Source of the DNA: CAZNFR01 sp964572225
GTDB taxonomy: Bacteria; Bacteroidota; Bacteroidia; Bacteroidales; GCA-2748055
Reading direction: 5' to 3'
Length of the DNA: 22,786 bases
Assembly: GCA_964572225.1 (NCBI GenBank)
Contig: CAZNFR010000060.1
Coordinates: 1-22,786 of the forward strand
Shown here: positions 6,705-15,068 of the stretch, piece after piece
How the letters are laid out: each line of letters starts with the position of its first letter
How positions within the stretch are numbered: position 1 is the first letter of the stretch
Position numbers and translations under genes: made by a program
The notes under the pieces: generated by a model
Seen by the model: the letters and a program-made list of their open reading frames with translations, nothing else
Database searches by the model: none
What the model was told of the DNA's origin: nothing

Positions 6705-9700
6705 ATGAAAAGATTTCTTTCGATGATCCTTACAGGGATGATCACCCTGAGCCTGTCTGCTCAGGTTAATGCCGGACTCCTCAGGTATCTGGACATTTCA
6801 TCCCATCATATCTGCTTCGTCTATGGAGAGGATATCTGGCTTTTGCCCCTTGAGGGCGGAGTGGCAACCCCTCTTACCAATTCGCAGGGAGAGATTTCCT
6901 GGCCCCGTTTCTCACCCGATGGTAAACACATCGCTTTTACGGCCGACTACAACGGCAATGAGGATGTTTTTATTCTGCCTGTCACCGGTGGGATTCCCAA
7001 AAGAATTACCTATAACTCATTTAGCGACAGGATGGTCGGCTGGCATCCTTCGGGCGACAAAATTATTTTCGCCTCAGGGAGGGAAAGCGGTCGTCAATCC
7101 TTCAAACAGTTCTATGAAGTTGGCATTGAAGGCGGACTCCCAAAAAAGTTGGCTATTCCCTATGGAGAGATCGGTAGCTTTTCACCCGAAGGCGATAAGT
7201 TTGCTTACATCACCCGAATCACGGAGAACTATCCTTTTAAGAGATATCGGGGCGGATTGACCTCCGATATTATCATGTATGATTTCAATGCAAAGAGCTT
7301 TCAAAAGATTACCGATAATCCCGCCATCGACGGCAAACCCTCATGGCATGGAAATACCCTCTACTTCGTTTCTGATCGTGATGAAAACATGAGACTCAAT
7401 ATCTGGGCTTTTAATCCTGAAACCCGTGAAACTGAACAGCTCACAAAATTCACCGATTTTGACATCTCCTTCATGGCCGCCGGTGAGGGAGGAGTAGTAT
7501 TTGAAATGGGAGGGAAACTATACCTTATGGATCATCAAACCGGAGATTATAAAACCCTCGAGGTTAAGGTGGCCGACGATCTCACCAATGAAATGCCCGG
7601 ACTCGAAAACGTAAGTAAATCCATTTCCGGTGCTTCCCTTGTTCCCGGCGATAAACGAGTGGTCTTCGAAGCCCGTGGGGAGCTGTTTTACGTTCCTGCA
7701 GAACATGGATATACGCTGAACCTTACCCGCTCATCGGGTGCCAATGACCGTGACCCGGCTGTTTCACCCGACGGAAAATACCTCGCCTGGTGGAGCGATC
7801 TTTCAGGAGAATATGAAATACATTTGCTGAACCTGGAAGAGGATGCCCAACCTCAGAAGATAACCAGCCGGGGAAAAGGCTACGGCTACACCCTTTTTTG
7901 GTCACCCGATAGTAAAAAGCTGGCCTTTATCGATGAAACCAATACCATTTTCATTCTGGAAACCGGATCAAAAGAACTGACAAAAGTCGATCATACCTAT
8001 TTTAACATCGGACATGGAGGCAGAAGCGGATACCCGCTTTCCTGGTCCCCCGATTCAAAATGGCTCAGCTATGCAAAAGGAAAGAAAAATGCCAATTCGG
8101 CTGTGTACCTTTATCAATTGGAAGAAAAAAAGATCCACCCGGTCACCAGCGGATTTTATTCCGATGAATATCCGGTTTTCAGTACCGACGGAAAATACCT
8201 GTTCTATCTTACCAACCGAAATTTCGACCCCAGCTATTCAGCCCTTTCCGATGGGACCTGGGTTTATCCCAATGCCACTCAAATCGCAGCCATATGCCTT
8301 TCAGAAGATACCCCCTCCCTCCTGGCTCCCCAAAATGATTCCGTAGAAAAGAAAAGGGTTGAAGAGGAAGATAAGGAGGAAAAGGATAAAGATAAGAAGG
8401 ATAAAGATGAAGAAGAGGAAAGCAAAGATATCGAAATCAATACCTCCGGTATGGAAAACCGCATCACTCTTTTGCCCCCGCCTGCCGGGAATATTCGAGC
8501 ACTCATGCCCTTCGAAGGCAAACTGGTGTTTTACCGCTCATCCAATACCGGCTCCAAAGAAAGATCATCCAAACTGGAGTATTATGACCTTAAGGAAAGA
8601 GAAACCAAGACCATCATCAGCGATGTGAATCAGGTAGTCCAAAGCCCGGATCAAAAATCCCTTCTGGTCGGACAAAAAGGTAACTATGGGATTATCAAAC
8701 CCGCAGAATCACAGAAAGTTGATAAGCCGGTTCCTGCAAAGGACCTCACCATGAACCTCGTACCCAGGGAAGAATGGAGACAGGTTTTTAACGATACCTG
8801 GAGAAGGTACCGCGACTTTTTCTATGATCCTGCCATGCACGGGGTCGACTGGAATGAGATGAAGGAACGATACGGAGCACTGGTGGAAGAAGCCCGTTCA
8901 CGCTCCGATATTACTTTCATTCAGTCCAATATGCAGGCCGAACTGAGTGCCGGACATACATACACCGGAACACCCTCCTCCCGTAACGGTGAAAATATTT
9001 CTACAGGTTTCCTTGGAATCGACTGGGAAGAAGATAAGGGTATGTATAAGATCAAACGCATCGTTAAGCCTGCCCCATGGGATACCGAGGTCCGCTCACC
9101 CTTCGACAATCCAGGAACCAGCGTGAAACCAGGCTATTTTATCCATTCTGTTAACGGGATCAAACTGGAGCCCGGAAAAGATCCGTACGCTGCCTTTGAA
9201 GGACTCTCCGGCAAAACTGTTTCCCTCAAAGTTTCCGAAAATGGTAAAGCGGAAGATGCCAAAGAAAAAGTCATCCAATGTCTTACTCCCCGGGAAGAAG
9301 TTAACCTAAGGTACCTGGAATGGATCGAGAATAACCGCAAAATGACGGAAGAACTTTCCGATGGAAAACTGGGATATATCTATATGTCAAACACCTCGGG
9401 ACAGGGACAGAGAGAACTCGTGAAAATGTACTACGGTCAGCTCGATAAACAAGGATTTATTATCGATGAAAGATTCAACGGGGGCGGACAACTTGCCGAC
9501 CGCTTTATGGAACTCCTGCTCAGACCTGTGGTTTATAACCTTCACTGGAGACATGGAGTCGATCATACCCAGCCTCTTAAAGCGAGTAACGGACCCAAAG
9601 CGATGTTGATCAACGGCTGGGCCGGTTCAGGGGGTGACGGACTTCCCTGGGCATTCCAGGAACTGGAAGCCGGACCCATCATCGGTGAAAAAACCCTGGG

Positions 9701-9992
9701 TATCCTGGTAGGCCCTGCAACCGGACATATGCTAATGGATGGCGGGTATATCACCGTTCCGGGAGCCAGACTGTATGATAACGACGGACACTGGTTCTGG
9801 GAAGGTGAAGGAGTGAAACCCGATATCCCGGTTTGGGATGATCCCAACATGTTAAAAGATGGACGGGATCCGCAGATCGAAAAAGCCGTCGGGGAATTAC
9901 TAAAAATTCTCGAAAATCATCCTCCCCGAATGACTCCTGCACCCGAACCCGAAATAAGAACCGCAGAGGGGTTAAAAAATACAGGAAACTAA
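6705..9992 (+). CDS. Tricorn-like S41 protease, exported
   Basis: A 1095-residue secreted serine protease. It has a signal peptide (about 1-23, ending QVNA), then PD40/WD40-like beta-propeller repeats (about 40-540; SPDGK, SPDSK and STDGK repeats visible), a highly charged Lys/Glu/Asp linker (about 547-577), a tricorn core domain (MHGVDWNEM), a PDZ domain and the S41 peptidase fold. Expected catalytic residues are present: His751 in SAGHTY, nucleophile Ser975 in AGSGGD, and a C-terminal Glu (1033 or 1035) in EGEGVKPDI. Tricorn-type enzymes degrade peptides, with the propellers thought to gate access. Length is normal for bacterial tricorn homologues. It is monocistronic, with a hairpin terminator just after the stop. 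Confidence 0.93.
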   Translation: MKRFLSMILTGMITLSLSAQVNAGLLRYLDISSHHICFVYGEDIWLLPLEGGVATPLTNSQGEISWPRFSPDGKHIAFTADYNGNEDVFILPVTGGIPKRITYNSFSDRMVGWHPSGDKIIFASGRESGRQSFKQFYEVGIEGGLPKKLAIPYGEIGSFSPEGDKFAYITRITENYPFKRYRGGLTSDIIMYDFNAKSFQKITDNPAIDGKPSWHGNTLYFVSDRDENMRLNIWAFNPETRETEQLTKFTDFDISFMAAGEGGVVFEMGGKLYLMDHQTGDYKTLEVKVADDLTNEMPGLENVSKSISGASLVPGDKRVVFEARGELFYVPAEHGYTLNLTRSSGANDRDPAVSPDGKYLAWWSDLSGEYEIHLLNLEEDAQPQKITSRGKGYGYTLFWSPDSKKLAFIDETNTIFILETGSKELTKVDHTYFNIGHGGRSGYPLSWSPDSKWLSYAKGKKNANSAVYLYQLEEKKIHPVTSGFYSDEYPVFSTDGKYLFYLTNRNFDPSYSALSDGTWVYPNATQIAAICLSEDTPSLLAPQNDSVEKKRVEEEDKEEKDKDKKDKDEEEESKDIEINTSGMENRITLLPPPAGNIRALMPFEGKLVFYRSSNTGSKERSSKLEYYDLKERETKTIISDVNQVVQSPDQKSLLVGQKGNYGIIKPAESQKVDKPVPAKDLTMNLVPREEWRQVFNDTWRRYRDFFYDPAMHGVDWNEMKERYGALVEEARSRSDITFIQSNMQAELSAGHTYTGTPSSRNGENISTGFLGIDWEEDKGMYKIKRIVKPAPWDTEVRSPFDNPGTSVKPGYFIHSVNGIKLEPGKDPYAAFEGLSGKTVSLKVSENGKAEDAKEKVIQCLTPREEVNLRYLEWIENNRKMTEELSDGKLGYIYMSNTSGQGQRELVKMYYGQLDKQGFIIDERFNGGGQLADRFMELLLRPVVYNLHWRHGVDHTQPLKASNGPKAMLINGWAGSGGDGLPWAFQELEAGPIIGEKTLGILVGPATGHMLMDGGYITVPGARLYDNDGHWFWEGEGVKPDIPVWDDPNMLKDGRDPQIEKAVGELLKILENHPPRMTPAPEPEIRTAEGLKNTGN

Positions 9993-10001
9993 TCTTAAGC
10001 A

Positions 10002-10035
10002 AAACGGATATCAGGGATTCCCGGTATCCGTTTTT
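10002..10035 (+). terminator. Terminator between convergent genes
   Basis: Stem AAACGGATA/TATCCGTTT with a 14-base loop follows the protease stop by 9 bases and runs into TTTTT on the plus strand. The stop codon of the oppositely oriented small membrane protein gene (10011-10013) lies in the loop. It probably works mainly for the protease; the minus strand has only four T residues after the stem. Confidence 0.65.
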
Positions 10036-10262
10036 CTTTCCTGCTCTTCCTCTCTTTTAGGGTTCCGGGACCACCGCCGCCAGAAAAGAAAAAGAAGAAC
10101 CAGGACCAAAGGGAATACAAAATAGATTATAATGTTAACAGGGGTCAGAATTACCGGTCCGTCCTGGGTAGGATAATGAGTGGGAGACTGTGCAAGTAAA
10201 ACTCCCGGGAAAAAAAACATTAAAAGCAGAAAGATTTTTATAGGTACTGATGTTTTTATCAT
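10011..10262 (-). CDS. Small exported single-helix membrane protein (83 aa), unknown
   Basis: The product has a signal-peptide-like N-terminus (about 1-24, ending VLLA before QS), a short periplasmic stretch with GPVILTPVN, one strong transmembrane helix (about 43-60), then WRRWSR and a highly charged cytoplasmic tail ending in TGNP. I recognise no named family. It lies downstream of the rhodopsin on the same strand, but an intrinsic terminator at 10354-10389 separates them, so an operon is unlikely. It overlaps the terminator of the convergent protease gene. Function unknown. Confidence 0.65.
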   Translation of the reverse strand: MIKTSVPIKIFLLLMFFFPGVLLAQSPTHYPTQDGPVILTPVNIIIYFVFPLVLVLLFLFWRRWSRNPKREEEQERKTDTGNP

Positions 10263-10353
10263 GATTCTATCATTTTGAAAAGGAGTATCAGCATTAAATC
10301 GTACATGGGGTAAGCAATCTTGAAGGGTTAATTGTTCGATTCATTACCCGGAC

Positions 10354-10389
10354 AAAAAAAACCCTCCCGGACACCCCTGCCCGGGAGGG
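10354..10389 (-). terminator. Rho-independent terminator of the rhodopsin gene
   Basis: On the minus strand the 9-bp GC-rich stem CCCTCCCGG/CCGGGAGGG with a 10-base loop is followed immediately by eight T residues (10361 down to 10354). It lies about 53 bases beyond the rhodopsin stop codon. Confidence 0.88.
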
Positions 10390-10442
10390 AACCCAAAAAC
10401 CCAATCCTCATGAAAAAACTGTGCCTGAGCACTTAATCAAAC

Positions 10443-11297
10443 CTAAGCGATCTGATTCTTAAATTCATTTGCATCGTATCCTTCACTCTTACTGATGGCT
10501 TGCGCTGCTACGGTAAGCAAAACACCGTAGATGACCTTGGATGAGATGTCGGCAATGGTATACGTAATCTGTCGACCCACTACCCCAGCCTCGTTAAAAA
10601 ATCCACCCTCAATGCCCAACAGATGAGGCATCAGGTAAGCACCCGGATATAACATCCATGAAACAAGGAAGAGTCCCCAAATCGCACTGAGCGCTTTTCT
10701 GGCTCCGGCAGGAGTATCCTCCTTACCTTCCCTGATAACCCGGTTCATCAGTATAAGAATGTGAATAAAAAATACCGTGGAAATAGCACCCCAGACAAAA
10801 AATTTAGTCGTATCGGTTACTTCATAAAACTGTCCGATGTAACCAGTGATGATCATCGCAGCCCCGGAAAACCAAAACTGGTTCCGAATGCTGGCAAAAT
10901 TGCTCCTCTTAAGAGAAACCACGAAAAGGATCTGGAAAAGAAGCATGGGAACATCAATAAGCCAGTTGAGATAACGGTATCCGTTGTTGAACAAATCGGC
11001 TCCGGAGGCCAGAAAATATTTCCCTCTGGCAGCATCAAATTCAAATGCACTGGTCCAGTTGCTGGCCTGTTTGAAAAGCAGCAGGAAAGCACTCACCATT
11101 ACCACTACCGAAAGCACCGAAGAAATACGGTATTTCGGAGCAACCGATCTCATGGTTAAAATAAAATAAAATAATCCTGCTAACATCACAGCATACCCAA
11201 GGGTCAGAACATGAGCTACGATCTGATAACCCATCTCAGAAAACCCCTGATCCATTCCAACATAATTTTCAAATGTTGCATTGCCTAATTCTATCAT
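10443..11297 (-). CDS. Light-driven sodium pump rhodopsin (NaR, NDQ motif)
   Basis: A 284-residue, seven-helix type-1 rhodopsin that should bind retinal and export Na+ on illumination. Helix C reads RYLNWLIDVPMLLFQ, giving Asn111, Asp115 and Gln122: the NDQ motif that defines KR2-type sodium pumps (N112/D116/Q123 in KR2). Other matching residues are Arg108, counterion-region Asp250, retinal Schiff-base Lys254 in ADISSKVIYG, Asp101 (KR2 D102, interface Na+ site), Tyr24, His29 and Gln77. Leu119 occupies the spectral-tuning site, so green absorption is predicted. The N-terminal ELGNATFENYVG segment also matches KR2. Two cytoplasmic uptake positions differ: Ser60 for KR2 Asn61 and Thr262 for Gly263. 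The start is ATG at 11297. It has its own terminator and is divergent from pirin; no retinal-synthesis gene is nearby. KR2 numbering is from memory. Confidence 0.96.
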   Translation of the reverse strand: MIELGNATFENYVGMDQGFSEMGYQIVAHVLTLGYAVMLAGLFYFILTMRSVAPKYRISSVLSVVVMVSAFLLLFKQASNWTSAFEFDAARGKYFLASGADLFNNGYRYLNWLIDVPMLLFQILFVVSLKRSNFASIRNQFWFSGAAMIITGYIGQFYEVTDTTKFFVWGAISTVFFIHILILMNRVIREGKEDTPAGARKALSAIWGLFLVSWMLYPGAYLMPHLLGIEGGFFNEAGVVGRQITYTIADISSKVIYGVLLTVAAQAISKSEGYDANEFKNQIA

Positions 11298-11311
11298 TGT
11301 CTTGTATTTTT

Positions 11312-11352
11312 AAAAATTAATTACCCCATTAACATTCAAAAATGAATTTTTG
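11312..11352. promoter_or_regulatory. AT-rich rhodopsin promoter region with palindrome
   Basis: A perfect interrupted palindrome, CAAAAAT-GA-ATTTTTG, occupies 11337-11352 in the rhodopsin/pirin divergent gap. On the minus strand its TTTG (11340-11337) followed after 17 bases by TAATTTTT (11319-11312) resembles a Bacteroidota -33/-7 promoter (TTTG, TAnnTTTG), with one -7 mismatch and slightly short spacing. The palindrome could also be an operator. The region is very AT-rich, so chance matches are easy. Confidence 0.25.
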
Positions 11353-11404
11353 TTTAAAATTTAATATTATTTGTTAAACATAAAGATGTTTTATTCAGCA
11401 TATT

Positions 11405-11412
11405 TACCTTTG
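11405..11412 (+). promoter_or_regulatory. Candidate -7 element for the pirin gene
   Basis: TACCTTTG matches the Bacteroidota -7 consensus TAnnTTTG exactly, about 125 bases upstream of the pirin ATG. No good TTTG -33 element is found at the usual distance, so the call is tentative. Confidence 0.35.
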
Positions 11413-11537
11413 AAGTAAACCCTCTTTTAACTTTTAGCCCGGGTTCATTTTTCCTGAGATACCGGATTCAATATGATCCGCCTTGGTTGGCCTCTGAAGG
11501 ATTTTATTTTACCTTTACCTTTATCAAAAATCTTGTT

Positions 11538-12557
11538 ATGGAAAGATCAAAGCTCAGAAACGTGCGTCCCCTGGGGTTTCAATGGCAAACCCAGAATCCC
11601 TTCCTGTTTTGCGTCCACCACCAGGATGCTTACCCCAAAGGAAATGAAAACATGGAACCCATCGCTTCGCTCGAAGGCAGAAGCATAGGCCACGATTTCG
11701 TGCCCCGCGACGGTTGGAGAATGTATCACGGTAAAAAGGTTCCCGGGTTCCCCGTTCATCCTCACAGGGGATTTGAAACCATTACCATTGTTCTTGAAGG
11801 TCTGGTGGATCATGCCGACTCTCTGGGCGCCGCAGGAAGGTACGGACATGGCGATGTACAATGGATGACCGCAGGTGCAGGTATACAGCATACCGAGATG
11901 TTTCCCCTTATTAACACCCAAAAGGAGAACCCTCTTGAATTATTCCAGATCTGGCTCAATTTGCCGGCAGCAGACAAGTTTGCAAACCCTCACTATAAAA
12001 TGCTATGGAGAGAGGAAATCCCTATCATCACCCTCGACAATTCCGGGATGGGCAAAACGCGGGTCAGACTCATCGCTGGTAAACTGAATGACCGGTCGGC
12101 CGTTCCCCCTCCACCCGACTCATGGGCCTCCGTGGATCAAAACGAAGTGGCAATCTATCTCGTGGAAATGGAAGCCAATGCGGAATGGACCCTCCCTTCC
12201 TGTTCGGAAGAAACCATGCGATCCCTCTATTTCTATAAAGGGGATAAACTCAACCTCGACGGGGAAGAATTAAAAGGGAGTCATGCCGCCGACATAGGTA
12301 CCGAAGCCATAAACATCAAAAACTCGCACTTTCCGGCCCGCTTCCTGGTCCTCCAGGGAAGACCCATTCAAGAACCCATAGCCCAATACGGTCCCTTCGT
12401 AATGAATACACAATCAGAGATTCAACAAACCATCGAAGACTATCGCAAAAGCGAATTCGGAGGCTGGCCCTGGCCCAGACCCGACCAGGTCCACGATCCC
12501 GCCCTTCCCAGGTTTGCCAGTTTCGCCGACGGAACCAAAGAAGAGCGTCCCCTCTAA
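11538..12557 (+). CDS. Pirin family cupin protein
   Basis: A 339-residue bicupin of the pirin family. The N-terminal cupin contains the metal-binding set: His74 and His76 in HPHRGFE, His118 and Glu120 in GIQHTE. Pirins bind a single metal ion (commonly Fe) and include quercetin-dioxygenase-like and regulatory members; no specific substrate can be assigned. The protein begins MERSKLRNVRPLGFQW, which is where family members usually start; an in-frame TTG at 11487 adds 17 unconserved residues and is rejected. It is longer than common pirins of about 230-300 residues because of a C-terminal extension rich in Trp/Pro. The next gene starts 12 bases after the stop, so the two are probably co-transcribed. 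Confidence 0.88.
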   Translation: MERSKLRNVRPLGFQWQTQNPFLFCVHHQDAYPKGNENMEPIASLEGRSIGHDFVPRDGWRMYHGKKVPGFPVHPHRGFETITIVLEGLVDHADSLGAAGRYGHGDVQWMTAGAGIQHTEMFPLINTQKENPLELFQIWLNLPAADKFANPHYKMLWREEIPIITLDNSGMGKTRVRLIAGKLNDRSAVPPPPDSWASVDQNEVAIYLVEMEANAEWTLPSCSEETMRSLYFYKGDKLNLDGEELKGSHAADIGTEAINIKNSHFPARFLVLQGRPIQEPIAQYGPFVMNTQSEIQQTIEDYRKSEFGGWPWPRPDQVHDPALPRFASFADGTKEERPL

Positions 12558-12569
12558 AAACCTTCCTGA

Positions 12570-14999
12570 ATGCCCGGAATTCCCACCATCTCTAGTAAGT
12601 CCGGACGGAGTCGGTCAATCATCCTCCTCGTGGTTTTCGCCTCCGGATTCTCAGCCCTGGTATACCAGATCATCTGGCTCAGAAGCCTTAACCTGGTTTT
12701 CGGGATCCACGTATTTTCCACCAGCACAGTGCTTGCCGCTTTCATGGCCGGTCTCGCACTGGGGAGCCTCGTTTTCGGAAGTATCGCAGACCGAACCCCC
12801 CGTTTATTGCAACTGCTCATGCTTATTGAACTGGGCATCGCGGTTTTTGCCATGCTTTTCCCATCCCTGTCGGCCATCGTAACCGACATCTTCCTGAAAA
12901 CCGACCATCCATATCTCCAAACCCCCACCGGCACTCCATTTATCAAGTTTATGCTGGCTTTCACATTACTTCTGATTCCCACCACCCTCATGGGAGGAAC
13001 CATCCCCGTAGTCAGCAAATTGCTAATCCGAAAACTCGCCTCCTCGGGCAGCCGACTAAGCCTAATCTATGCTCTCAATAACCTGGGAGCAGCCCTGGGG
13101 GGCCTCCTTACCGGCTTCATCTTCATCAGCGAATTCGGTACCAAAGGAACACTCTGGCTGGCCATTTCCCTCAACCTGATCAATTTCCTTATACTCTGGG
13201 CCCTCTCCTGGAGTGAGGACCCTTCAACCATGCCCCCCTCCCCGGCCCTGACAGAAAATCTTAATCCCCAACTCCCTAAATGGTTCATGAATCTGATTCT
13301 TATCATTTTCACGGTTGAAGGGTTTACCGCTCTGGCCTATGAAGTTTTGTGGACCAGGATCATGATCAGTTTTTCATTCGACAAAACCATATACCTGTAT
13401 TCGGTTATCATCGTAAGCTTTATCTGCGGTCTTGGACTGGGAGGATTCATTAGTAAAGCTTTTGTTGACCGGGTGAAAAATCTCCCCGGACTACTGGCCC
13501 TCATCATTATCCTTACCGGACTCAGCAGTTTGATGCTGCTTTTTGTTTTTCTCCGGGCCTCACCCTCCTTCAGCGAGGCATCCCCCTCCTTCCAGTACAT
13601 TCTGATTTTTATCCTCATCCTCCCCTCTGCAATCCTTATGGGTCTTACCTTTCCCATCGTGGGCAAACTGGCCGCCGATAAATTGGCGGTGGTAGGTAGA
13701 AAAATCGGACTCACCGGCTTTCTCGATACTTTCGGCTCCATATTCGGATCCTTCGTTGCCGGATTTATTTTCATTCCCCTCCTGGGTGTATTCCGTTCTT
13801 TTATCCTTTTGGTGTGCCTTAACCTGATATTCGGATTCGTACTTATTGCCTTCAGACCCGCTGCACCAAAACGAATCCGCCCCCTCGCCATCCCCCTGAT
13901 CCTCATCCTGCTCATTCTTCCCTTCCTTATTCAAAACGACCTCTTTACAAACTTTCAGAATAAGCACTTCCCTAACGATGAGATCCTTTCCAGGGAAGAA
14001 GGTATCTCCTCCTCCGTAGCCGTACACAGACTGCCTTCAGGACACCGGGCACTGAGTATCAATGGAGCAAAAACTGCATTCACCACCGATGAAGATCTCA
14101 AGGTCCATACCCTTCTTTACATGATCCCCTGGCTTTTGGCCGATAACCAGGAAAATACCCTTGTAATCGGATTCGGAATGGGAGTAACAGCCTCCGGATT
14201 CGCAGAAACAGAAAACATTAATGTCGATATCGCCGAAATATCCCCCGAAGTGGTAAACCAGGCCTCCAGATATTTCAGGGACCTTAATAAAGATGTCCTG
14301 GAAAAGGAAAACGTAAACCTGTTTATGGAAGACGGCCGAAGCCTCCTGATCCGTTCCCAAAAGAATTATGACATCATCAGCTCCAACGCTGTGCATGCCC
14401 GACTTGGCTCAAACCTTTATACAACCGAATTTTACCAGATCTGTAAAGATAAACTTAATCCGGACGGAATTATTTGTCAGTGGTTACCCACCAACTGGTT
14501 GAATATGAATGAATTTAAATCACTGATTGCAGCCTTTACCGGGATCTTTCCGGATGCCCGGCTCTGGTACGTGAACCGGGGTCATACCCTGCTTACAGGT
14601 TCAAAAAACGGCCGCAAAATAAATATCTCCTCCTGGGAGAACAAACTTGGTGAAAGTCGGCAACTGGATTACCTGGCCGATATGGGAATCAGAAGCAGCA
14701 GCGAACTCCTGGCCCATTTCTGGGGCAATTCCAGCTCCCTGAAACAACTGCAGGAAAATACAGATCCCAACAGCGATAATCATCCAAGGGTAGAATTCAG
14801 CAAGGTAGAGAACCTGAAGCCCAACCCGGAAATTCTACTCAGCCTGACCCGTCTAACCATAAATCCGGATGTTGATTTTGACCTCAGCGGTCTGCCGGAA
14901 CCGGAATCTGATTCATTCCTTGAAATCACAGAACAGCACCGGACGATCCTGAAAAATAACCTGCTTTCAGCAGTGCCCGGACTCGATTACGCTAACTAA
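12570..14999 (+). CDS. Fused MFS transporter / spermidine synthase-like protein
   Basis: An 809-residue membrane protein. The N-terminal roughly 455 residues carry about ten to twelve hydrophobic helices; VFASGFSALVYQIIWLR near the start and FMAGLALGSL are typical of the fused MFS/spermidine synthase family. The C-terminal roughly 330 residues are a Rossmann methyltransferase-like aminopropyltransferase domain with GFGMG (534-538), EISPE and MEDGR segments. At the place of the catalytic Asp of true spermidine synthases (a YDVIIVD-like motif), this protein reads YDIISSN (Asp601 kept; Ser605/Asn606 follow), so polyamine synthesis is doubtful; members are of unknown function. It follows pirin after 12 bases on the same strand. 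The ATG at 12570 is the first in frame and is retained. Confidence 0.88.
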   Translation: MPGIPTISSKSGRSRSIILLVVFASGFSALVYQIIWLRSLNLVFGIHVFSTSTVLAAFMAGLALGSLVFGSIADRTPRLLQLLMLIELGIAVFAMLFPSLSAIVTDIFLKTDHPYLQTPTGTPFIKFMLAFTLLLIPTTLMGGTIPVVSKLLIRKLASSGSRLSLIYALNNLGAALGGLLTGFIFISEFGTKGTLWLAISLNLINFLILWALSWSEDPSTMPPSPALTENLNPQLPKWFMNLILIIFTVEGFTALAYEVLWTRIMISFSFDKTIYLYSVIIVSFICGLGLGGFISKAFVDRVKNLPGLLALIIILTGLSSLMLLFVFLRASPSFSEASPSFQYILIFILILPSAILMGLTFPIVGKLAADKLAVVGRKIGLTGFLDTFGSIFGSFVAGFIFIPLLGVFRSFILLVCLNLIFGFVLIAFRPAAPKRIRPLAIPLILILLILPFLIQNDLFTNFQNKHFPNDEILSREEGISSSVAVHRLPSGHRALSINGAKTAFTTDEDLKVHTLLYMIPWLLADNQENTLVIGFGMGVTASGFAETENINVDIAEISPEVVNQASRYFRDLNKDVLEKENVNLFMEDGRSLLIRSQKNYDIISSNAVHARLGSNLYTTEFYQICKDKLNPDGIICQWLPTNWLNMNEFKSLIAAFTGIFPDARLWYVNRGHTLLTGSKNGRKINISSWENKLGESRQLDYLADMGIRSSSELLAHFWGNSSSLKQLQENTDPNSDNHPRVEFSKVENLKPNPEILLSLTRLTINPDVDFDLSGLPEPESDSFLEITEQHRTILKNNLLSAVPGLDYAN

Positions 15000-15035
15000 A
15001 GTCCATAACTCTCCTGCAATAATTTCAGGAATAAT

Positions 15036-15043
15036 TATATTTG
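15036..15043 (+). promoter_or_regulatory. Candidate -7 element for the isomerase/epimerase gene
   Basis: TATATTTG is an exact match to the Bacteroidota -7 consensus TAnnTTTG, 26 bases before the ATG at 15069. No clear TTTG -33 partner is seen 19-21 bases upstream. Confidence 0.35.
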
Positions 15044-15068
15044 AAGGGTAAACCGAAAACCTTACGCT

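Noticed and set aside
11487..11537. Upstream TTG start giving pirin 17 extra residues
   Set aside because: The added segment is hydrophobic and not pirin-like; the ATG at 11538 precedes the conserved RPLGFQW start of the family.
13337..14027. Minus-strand frames opposite the MFS fusion gene
   Set aside because: Their composition (Arg/Met/Lys-rich or Gly/Glu-rich) mirrors the antisense of transmembrane helices.
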